Assembly (NCBI GenBank): GCA_017405875.1
Contig: JAFQZM010000037.1
Coordinates: 38,448 to 102,447, forward strand
Reading direction: 5' to 3'
Origin: a bacterium
Lineage (GTDB): Bacteria > UBP6 > UBA1177
DNA length: 64,000 bases
Shown piece by piece: positions 9,142-15,017 of this stretch. The translations under genes and the position numbers were made by a program. Under the pieces are notes generated by a model, which was not told where the DNA came from, searched no databases, and worked only from the letters and a program-made list of their open reading frames with translations. How positions within the stretch are numbered: the first letter of the stretch is position 1; each line of letters opens with the position of its first letter.

Positions 9142-10260
9142 ATGAAAAAATATTCAAAAAAACAATTGGAACAGCCTTTTGAGTATCTAAGGAGAAAAAA
9201 AGGAGAACTTTTCGAACCTGAAATTATAGCTAATTGGTATAAAGCTCGTGCATTTGTGCTAAATGAGTTCCGTAACATAGCGTTTCTTCCCGACAACACA
9301 AACCATTTTCATCCAATTGTAATGGTAGATGACGATTGCGGGCTAATGCTGTCGGTTGCGCGAAAACTGGCTTTGTATGCACACTTCTTAAATTACAATG
9401 AAAACAGTCACGATATCAAAGGGCGTAATCGTACATGTATTACTTTAGTCACAAGCGATCCCAATATACTCGAGAAAATGCAGGAAGAGGAGTACCTTTG
9501 TAATCTGCCAAAGTATTGCTGCCTTTCTTTTTATGATGACAAACCGAAAAATACTGACTCATATGTAGATATTGAGATAGAAATAGTTAAAGATTGTCCT
9601 GATCTAAGTGCTGATTATGAGTTTTTAATAACTGCTGATAAAGTAAGGGCGTTTTGTGACTCTAAGGATTCCGAAGATATTTATTTCATTGATACCCGAC
9701 GGGCTGTATGGACAGAAAGAATTTATAATTTGGGAGCCGGGATAGACAATCTTCCGTATGAAGACATACATAATATCGAACGCTATGCGATGGCTTTGGA
9801 TATATTCCAATTCAGAGAAATGAAAAAGAAGATGACAGCATTGATTCCTGAAAATCTGAGTCAAAATAAGGTGAAAGAACATCTTTCGAGTTTGTTCTGC
9901 TCAGATTGTTTTGATTCGCGCTTTCAGGCTATAGAACAATTTTGCAGCAACAAACAAGCTATGCAAATAGACAGATGGAAGCCTTTTCATGATGCTCTTT
10001 GTATGAGCGAACATGCTAGGTGGGTTACGGAAAAACTAATTATGGGTTATCGCCCGCTTAGTGAAGAAGAACGTCTATATGAAGAATGCCTTTTCGATAA
10101 TGAAAAAATTCAATATCGAAAACAATTAAAGAACAATCCCGATGATTTGGTGCATATTGACATTTGTTCACTTGCTGACTTATACCGTATTGATCCGGAT
10201 AGCTTGAAATATGACAGTTTTCTTATGTTAAGTATTCCCACAATTATCAGGAATGGGTAA
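9142..10260 (+). CDS. Protein with Rossmann-like region and divergent RyR tail, island gene 2
   Basis: 372 aa, predicted soluble. Residues about 57-135 alternate beta strands and helices (HPIVMVDDDCG, then TCITLVTSDPN), resembling a degenerate nucleotide-binding or RCK-like fold. The C-terminal region (about 286-368) matches the RyR-domain pattern: SEHARWVTEKLIMGY corresponds to the HExW...GW half, and HIDICSLADLYRIDPDSLKYD to the HPclxPYexL...DR half. Compared with the small RyR protein next door, several consensus residues have changed. AAGGAAAAAAT precedes the ATG. AT-rich codon use. The family call is tentative for the N-terminal part and moderate for the C-terminal part. Confidence 0.55.
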   Translation: MKKYSKKQLEQPFEYLRRKKGELFEPEIIANWYKARAFVLNEFRNIAFLPDNTNHFHPIVMVDDDCGLMLSVARKLALYAHFLNYNENSHDIKGRNRTCITLVTSDPNILEKMQEEEYLCNLPKYCCLSFYDDKPKNTDSYVDIEIEIVKDCPDLSADYEFLITADKVRAFCDSKDSEDIYFIDTRRAVWTERIYNLGAGIDNLPYEDIHNIERYAMALDIFQFREMKKKMTALIPENLSQNKVKEHLSSLFCSDCFDSRFQAIEQFCSNKQAMQIDRWKPFHDALCMSEHARWVTEKLIMGYRPLSEEERLYEECLFDNEKIQYRKQLKNNPDDLVHIDICSLADLYRIDPDSLKYDSFLMLSIPTIIRNG

Positions 10261-10265
10261 TAATT

Positions 10266-10556
10266 ATGAAAATTAATAACTATAAACCTCAACCTATAGA
10301 CGTATCAGGCATCGCTTTACCGACAGAGTTGGAACCATTAATTGAACAAATCGCGCAGAATGTGCATGAAGTTTGGGCAGAGACACGTATTCGGCAAGGT
10401 TGGATCTATGGGGTTGAGCGGAATGACATGCTTAAGACTCACCCATGCATTATCCCATACGAGAAATTAAGCGAAAATGAAAAAGATTATGATCGCAATA
10501 CTGCTATCAATACGCTTAAACTGATTGTTAAATTGGGTTTTAAAATAGTGAGGTAA
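10266..10556 (+). CDS. RyR-domain protein, island gene 3
   Basis: 96 aa, essentially one ryanodine-receptor repeat domain. Diagnostic positions are YKPQPIDVSGIALP, the VHEVWAETRIRQGWIYG block, HPCIIPYEKLSENEKDYDR, and a terminal helix ending in LGFKIV. In eukaryotes the domain is repeated in the cytosolic part of ryanodine receptors. In bacteria it occurs as small stand-alone proteins or fused to channels, often in accessory loci. A ligand-sensing role is inference. It begins 5 nt after the previous stop, so genes 2 and 3 are co-expressed. Confidence 0.85.
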   Translation: MKINNYKPQPIDVSGIALPTELEPLIEQIAQNVHEVWAETRIRQGWIYGVERNDMLKTHPCIIPYEKLSENEKDYDRNTAINTLKLIVKLGFKIVR

Positions 10557-10560
10557 TACC

Positions 10561-10626
10561 ATGCAAACGAAAAATCATCCCCAAAAATATTTTGCATTTA
10601 TTAAAAAGCGTTATTATATAGATTGA
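10561..10626 (+). other. Possible 21-codon ORF or promoter spacer
   Basis: An ATG at 10561 opens a 21-codon frame ending at TGA 10624-10626, between the RyR gene and the TIR gene. It has no convincing ribosome site and overlaps a plausible promoter (10592-10620), so it is probably not translated. Confidence 0.2.
10592..10620 (+). promoter_or_regulatory. Possible internal promoter for the TIR-NACHT gene
   Basis: TTGCAT at 10592-10597 and TATATA at 10615-10620, 17-bp spacer, 31 bp before the TIR-NACHT start. The region is AT-rich, so chance matches are likely. Confidence 0.35.
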
Positions 10627-10651
10627 TTTAGCATTTTAAGGAAATAATAAA

Positions 10652-12772
10652 ATGAAAAACACAGTATTTATATCGTATAAACATTCCATTGACGGAATGC
10701 CGACGGAAGATTCAAAGATGGCTAAAGAGTTATATGGAGAATTGGTTCGTAACGGTATCAATACATTTTTTGCCGACAAAACTCTTTTGGAAGTTGGAGC
10801 GGATGGATATAAGGAACAAATTGATGCTGAGTTAGATGTTTGTCTGATTCTTGTCGTTGTTGGAACATCTGTTGATAATATGATGTCGGGCTGGGTTAAA
10901 TATGAGTGGAACGGGTTCCAAACGGACATTTTAAATGGTTGTAAAAAAGGGAAGATCTTCACATATGTAGATAATATTAATCCGCATGATTTACCAAGGG
11001 CGTTGCGCGGGGTGCAATCTTTTGATAGGAAAAAAGATTCTTTGGGTAAAATTGTGGAATTTATAAAAAATGCGATTGTTAGTTTGGAAGCTGAAAATAA
11101 TGATTCCGGTGAAATATATAATAAAATTGTTAATGATGAAAGAGAAAATCCACCTGTTCTAGAAAATCCTTTCGCGGCAAGATTGCTAAAAAAATTTAAA
11201 ACTATTAGCAATGTTTTTACTTTGTTAGATTTAGATTATTTACCTTCTAAATCACCTGTTGATTCTTTTGATTTAAATGATTTGGTGCAAATATTTCAAG
11301 AAGAAAAAGAGGAAAAGTTTCTCTCCACAACATCTATTATTTACAAACAAGTAAGGTGTATTATATATGGTGAAGGTGGTTCTGGTAAAACGACATTCTT
11401 ACAACACAAGGCTTTTGAGGTGTCCTCGGAATTAATAGATAACAATATTGTTTTTCCGCTTTATATTAGATTGGCTGAATGTGATGAGGATACATTTGCA
11501 AGTATTAATACTCTTTTGATCGCTTGTAACAAATCTATATATGAAATTTGTTTTGATGAAATATGTGATATATTTAAAAATAAAAAACTAATTCTGTTTC
11601 TCGATGGTCTTGATGAGTATTCTGTTGATAATAACATGAAGACTTCTCTTTTGTTTGAGAGCATTAATAAGTTTTCTTTGGAATATGATTGTTCTGTTAT
11701 AATAACATGCAGAACTAAGTATTTGCCGGAAAATACATCTTATCAAAAATATAAAATATCACCGTTGTCTAACAACCTGATAAAAGAATTTATAAAAAGG
11801 TATTTTGACTTCTTTAATATTAACATGAATCCTGATAAATTTTTGTCATTGCTTCCTCGTGAAGTTTTGGCTTTAACCACATCACCACTTATTCTGTCAA
11901 TGGTTGTTGCTCAATATTATATGACAAAATCAATCCCATCTAATAAAGATGAATTGTATGAGAAAATTATGACACAACTGTTGAAGAAAAAACCAATTAT
12001 TTCAGACGAATTACTTCAGGTAGGTGAAAAATTCTATCTACTTTGCTATTTGGCATTTTCAATCTTATTAAGCGGCAAATTATCTTTCAATTATTTTGAT
12101 GCAATCAAAGTTGTTGATGAACGAAATTCATATAACTTGCCTTCAACAAAAATTCTGGATGATTTTATTCATTCTGGTATATTGAGTAAAAATGATAATT
12201 TTGTTTCTTTTTTTCATTCAAGCGTCTTGGAATTTTTTTCTTCTCAGGAAATCAATAAAGAATATTCTTTTGTAGCAAAAGCATCCATGGATCAATATTT
12301 CTTAAGGAATGAGCAAAAAATTGACCGCATAATAAGATGTATCAGGCCCTCGGATAATGATGAAATAATAGAAATCGGTGCTGGAATAGGCACAGTCAGT
12401 TTGCAGTTAAATAATTATAAAAAACTATATTTGGTTGATTTGGATGAAGGTCTTTGTAAAATACTAAATTATAATTTTAGACATAGAAAAAATTGTGAAA
12501 TAATCCAAGATGACGCTATTAAAATGTTGCAAAATTTAAGATTTAATAAGGTCATTAGCAATTTGCCATTTTTTCTAACTAAAGATGTTCTCAGGGCATT
12601 AGAAACAGTTGATTTTCAAATAGCTGTAATGTCAATTAAGGAGGATGATAATCTTTCGGAATTTAGTGATATTTTCAAAATTGAGGAGTTATGCGTACTT
12701 CTTGAAGATGATTTTTTCCCGCGTCAACCATTTAAATCGAGATTAATTAAAGCTACAAAAATATTAAAATAA
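10652..12772 (+). CDS. TIR-NACHT protein with C-terminal KsgA/Erm-like methyltransferase domain, island gene 4
   Basis: 706 aa, three regions. (1) Residues 1-125 form a TIR domain: VFISYKH at the N-terminus, and SGWVKYEWNGF (80-89), whose Glu85 sits where NADase TIRs carry the catalytic Glu. (2) Residues about 225-540 are a NACHT/STAND NTPase: P-loop GEGGSGKTT (240-248), Walker B ILFLDGLDE (314-322), sensor-like ITCRTKYL (351-358). (3) Residues about 547-706 resemble rRNA adenine dimethyltransferases: DQYFL, SAM motif EIGAGIG (574-580), VDLDE (595-599), QDDA (619-622) and NLPFF (637-641) at the NLPY position. The usual C-terminal helical RNA-binding domain of KsgA is missing. AAGGAA precedes the start. 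STAND proteins usually end in a sensor, so this domain may recognise a target rather than methylate it. Confidence 0.85.
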   Translation: MKNTVFISYKHSIDGMPTEDSKMAKELYGELVRNGINTFFADKTLLEVGADGYKEQIDAELDVCLILVVVGTSVDNMMSGWVKYEWNGFQTDILNGCKKGKIFTYVDNINPHDLPRALRGVQSFDRKKDSLGKIVEFIKNAIVSLEAENNDSGEIYNKIVNDERENPPVLENPFAARLLKKFKTISNVFTLLDLDYLPSKSPVDSFDLNDLVQIFQEEKEEKFLSTTSIIYKQVRCIIYGEGGSGKTTFLQHKAFEVSSELIDNNIVFPLYIRLAECDEDTFASINTLLIACNKSIYEICFDEICDIFKNKKLILFLDGLDEYSVDNNMKTSLLFESINKFSLEYDCSVIITCRTKYLPENTSYQKYKISPLSNNLIKEFIKRYFDFFNINMNPDKFLSLLPREVLALTTSPLILSMVVAQYYMTKSIPSNKDELYEKIMTQLLKKKPIISDELLQVGEKFYLLCYLAFSILLSGKLSFNYFDAIKVVDERNSYNLPSTKILDDFIHSGILSKNDNFVSFFHSSVLEFFSSQEINKEYSFVAKASMDQYFLRNEQKIDRIIRCIRPSDNDEIIEIGAGIGTVSLQLNNYKKLYLVDLDEGLCKILNYNFRHRKNCEIIQDDAIKMLQNLRFNKVISNLPFFLTKDVLRALETVDFQIAVMSIKEDDNLSEFSDIFKIEELCVLLEDDFFPRQPFKSRLIKATKILK

Positions 12773-13150
12773 TTGATTGTTCTATCTGGAGAAACTTCAT
12801 TAGATGGTGTATAGTGGTAAACAAAAACTGGACAGAGGTTGAGTATAATAGCCAGCATTTCCAGCCAAAAAATCCCATATATCTTAAAAAAAATTATTGA
12901 TTCTCTCATCTAAAAAGATATGGAAAAAATGTCGGTCTTTTGGGGGTGGGGTATTTGGTGTTCCTGTTTTTTCGGAAAAATAAGAATATAAACACTGGAA
13001 TTTACAAAATTTTTTTATGCCATCGAAAGAAAAAATGAATCAAATTTCTTGGCACAAAAATCCTTGACAGCAAATTTTTATTTCGACGGTTCGACTAAGC
13101 TCACCGACCGAAACTTAACACCATTAGCCATGAAGTAATTCGTTTCGCCC
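12773..13150 (+). other. Non-coding spacer after the island
   Basis: About 380 bp with no gene I can support. It is AT-rich, with a lone TATAAT near 12845 and a G-rich patch near 12942-12952. At 13083-13110 there is a compact dyad, CGGT (13087-13090) to ACCG (13103-13106), enclosing TCGACTAAGCTC. This resembles short interspersed intergenic repeats with a TTCGACnnnGCTCA-type core. Confidence 0.5.
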
Positions 13151-13178
13151 TTGTTTTCAAATCGTTTTTCACTATAAT
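13151..13178 (+). promoter_or_regulatory. lysS promoter
   Basis: TTGTTT at 13151-13156 and TATAAT at 13173-13178, 16-bp spacer. Sequence around the -10 is identical to the island promoter at 7986-8000. Confidence 0.65.
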
Positions 13179-13208
13179 CCTCCGCTGTAACTTTGATTGG
13201 AGGAGAGT

Positions 13209-13250
13209 ATGAGTTACAAAGCACTTTTAAAGTGTTTCAATAAAAAATAA
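13209..13250 (+). CDS. 13-residue leader-like ORF before lysS
   Basis: The frame MSYKALLKCFNKK starts 6 nt after a strong ribosome site (GGAGGAG, 13199-13205), better than that of lysS itself. Four of the 13 residues are Lys. The coding stretch holds the perfect dyad CACTTT-T-AAAGTG (13222-13234). Position and Lys content fit a regulatory leader peptide for lysyl-tRNA synthetase, but no attenuator terminator is visible in the 26 nt before lysS. Confidence 0.4.
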   Translation: MSYKALLKCFNKK

Positions 13251-13276
13251 CTTGATGTTGCTTAATGGAGAAAAAA

Positions 13277-14809
13277 ATGGCTGAAAACAAAGCTCCGGAA
13301 ACAAAAGTAGTTCCGCAGATGGATGAAAACGAGATCATAGCCCGCAAAAAAGAGAAAGTTAAAATGCTGCGCGAAGAGGGAATCCACCCTTACGCAAATA
13401 ATTTTGCTCCCGATTCGACGGTAGAAAAGGTCGTTGAATACTGTAAGACCCAGACGAAAGAAGAACTTGAGCAGACGGGAAAACCGCTTGAATTCGCAGT
13501 TGCAGGCAGGATCATGTTCCTTCGCATCATGGGAAAACTCGCGTTTGCAAATCTCAAGGACGAGACGGGCTCCATCCAGATCCTTTTCGCAAAAGACTTC
13601 CTCGGTGAAGATTTCGCGAAGTTCAAAAAGGCTTTCGATGTCGGTGATATAGTCTGGGTAAAAGGCGAAGTTTTCGTTACGAGAACGGGCGAATACTCGA
13701 TCCTTGCTCACAAAACCGAGCTTCTCACGAAAAATATCCGTCCGCTTCCAGAAAAATTCCACGGACTTACCGATAAAGAGCTCCGCTACCGCCAGAGATA
13801 CCTCGACCTCATCATGAACGATGATGTCAGAGCGACTTTCAAAAAGAGAGTGAAAATCATCAATTTCATCAGAAACTACATGAATAATGCCGGTTTCATG
13901 GAAGTCGAGACCCCGATGATGCACCCGCTCGTCAGCGGTGCCGCGGCGAAACCTTTCATCACGCACCACAACGCGCTCGACATTCCGCTTTACATGAGAA
14001 TTGCGCCTGAGTGCTACCTCAAAAGACTTCTTGTCGGCGGACTCGGCAAAGTTTACGAGATCAACCGCAGCTTCAGAAACGAGGGAATGGACCTCAAACA
14101 CAACCCGGAATTCACGATGATGGAGTTCTACTGGCCGTATGCGACCTACGAAGACCAGATCCGCTTTACGCAGGAAATGATAAGCAAACTCTGCGTTGAG
14201 ATAAACGGCTCGACCGAAGTTGAATACGACGGAATGAAAATCGATTTCAAAGCTCCGTGGAACAGAATGACGGTCGAAGAAAGCATCGTAAAATCGGGCG
14301 TTTGCACCGAAGAAGACCTCAAAGACAGAGAAAAACTCATTGAAATCGGTGTCAAAAACGGTCTCGACAAGGCAACGCTTGAAGGAATGTCACGCTACAA
14401 AATCATCATGGAATTCTTTGACAACTTTGTCGAAGAGCACCTGATCCAGCCGACATTCATCACGAAATATCCGACCGAAGTGAGCCCGCTCGCCCGCAGA
14501 AATGACGTAGAGCCGGAATACACCGACAGATTCGAACTTTTCGTCGCAGGGCGTGAGCTTTCCAACGCATTCAGCGAACTCAACGACCCGAAACAGCAGT
14601 ACGATTCGTTTGCGGCTCAGGTCGAAGCAAAGAAAGCGGGCGATGACGAAACCGTCGACATGGATAGCGACTACATCCGCGCTCTCGAATACGGAATGCC
14701 GCCGGCAGCAGGTCAGGGCATCGGTATCGACAGACTCGTCATGCTCATGACCAATTCGCCGAGCATCCGTGATGTCATCCTCTTCCCCACAATGAAACCG
14801 GAAAAATAA
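13277..14809 (+). CDS. lysS: Lysyl-tRNA synthetase, class II
   Basis: Charges tRNA-Lys. About 510 aa. An N-terminal OB-fold anticodon domain (VAGRIMFLRIMGKLAFANL) is followed by class II motif 1 (KIINFIRNYMNNAGFMEVETP), motif 2 (FRNEGMDLKHNPEFTMMEFY) and motif 3 (GQGIGIDRLVML). I chose the ATG at 13277 over 13265 because TGGAG at 13266-13270 is correctly spaced only for the former. The N-terminal extension rich in Ala/Lys/Glu is slightly longer than in E. coli. It is preceded by a leader-like ORF and its own promoter. Confidence 0.96.
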   Translation: MAENKAPETKVVPQMDENEIIARKKEKVKMLREEGIHPYANNFAPDSTVEKVVEYCKTQTKEELEQTGKPLEFAVAGRIMFLRIMGKLAFANLKDETGSIQILFAKDFLGEDFAKFKKAFDVGDIVWVKGEVFVTRTGEYSILAHKTELLTKNIRPLPEKFHGLTDKELRYRQRYLDLIMNDDVRATFKKRVKIINFIRNYMNNAGFMEVETPMMHPLVSGAAAKPFITHHNALDIPLYMRIAPECYLKRLLVGGLGKVYEINRSFRNEGMDLKHNPEFTMMEFYWPYATYEDQIRFTQEMISKLCVEINGSTEVEYDGMKIDFKAPWNRMTVEESIVKSGVCTEEDLKDREKLIEIGVKNGLDKATLEGMSRYKIIMEFFDNFVEEHLIQPTFITKYPTEVSPLARRNDVEPEYTDRFELFVAGRELSNAFSELNDPKQQYDSFAAQVEAKKAGDDETVDMDSDYIRALEYGMPPAAGQGIGIDRLVMLMTNSPSIRDVILFPTMKPEK

Positions 14810-14819
14810 TCTTTTTCGA

Positions 14820-14881
14820 CGCCGCCAGATTTTTTGTCGATATATCGAAATTTCGAAATATCGATATATCGAGAGGCGGCG
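14820..14881. repeat. Nested palindrome between lysS and the EF-G paralogue
   Basis: The 36 bp at 14837-14872 form a near-perfect palindrome built from TCGATATATCGA arms, with one mismatched pair at 14849/14860. It is enclosed by CGCCGCC (14820-14826) and GGCGGCG (14875-14881). It could form a long hairpin in either transcript, or a cruciform. There is no T-run after it, so it is not a standard terminator. Confidence 0.7.
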
Positions 14882-14954
14882 AACCGATAATAACGAAAAA
14901 AGCGCCTGTTACGGCGAAACGGCGCGACGACGTTACGATAATAATGGCGCGCAT

Positions 14955-14982
14955 AAAAAAAACCGCCGCATTACGCGGCGGC
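14955..14982 (-). terminator. Intrinsic terminator of the EF-G paralogue
   Basis: Seven-bp GC stem CCGCCGC-ATTAC-GCGGCGG at 14963-14981. Read on the minus strand it is followed by eight T residues (14955-14962), 36 nt beyond the stop of the leftward EF-G-like gene. Confidence 0.8.
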
Positions 14983-15017
14983 TTAAAAAAGAAGTGCGCT
15001 GGCGCGCTAAGTGAGAA

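Noticed and set aside
10561..10626. 21-codon toxin-like peptide between RyR and TIR genes
   Set aside because: No ribosome site, overlaps a possible promoter, and has no hydrophobic or toxin-like pattern. Kept only as a low-confidence entry.
12935..12960. G-quadruplex in the spacer after the TIR gene
   Set aside because: Only two G-runs of four or more are present, too few for a standard quadruplex.
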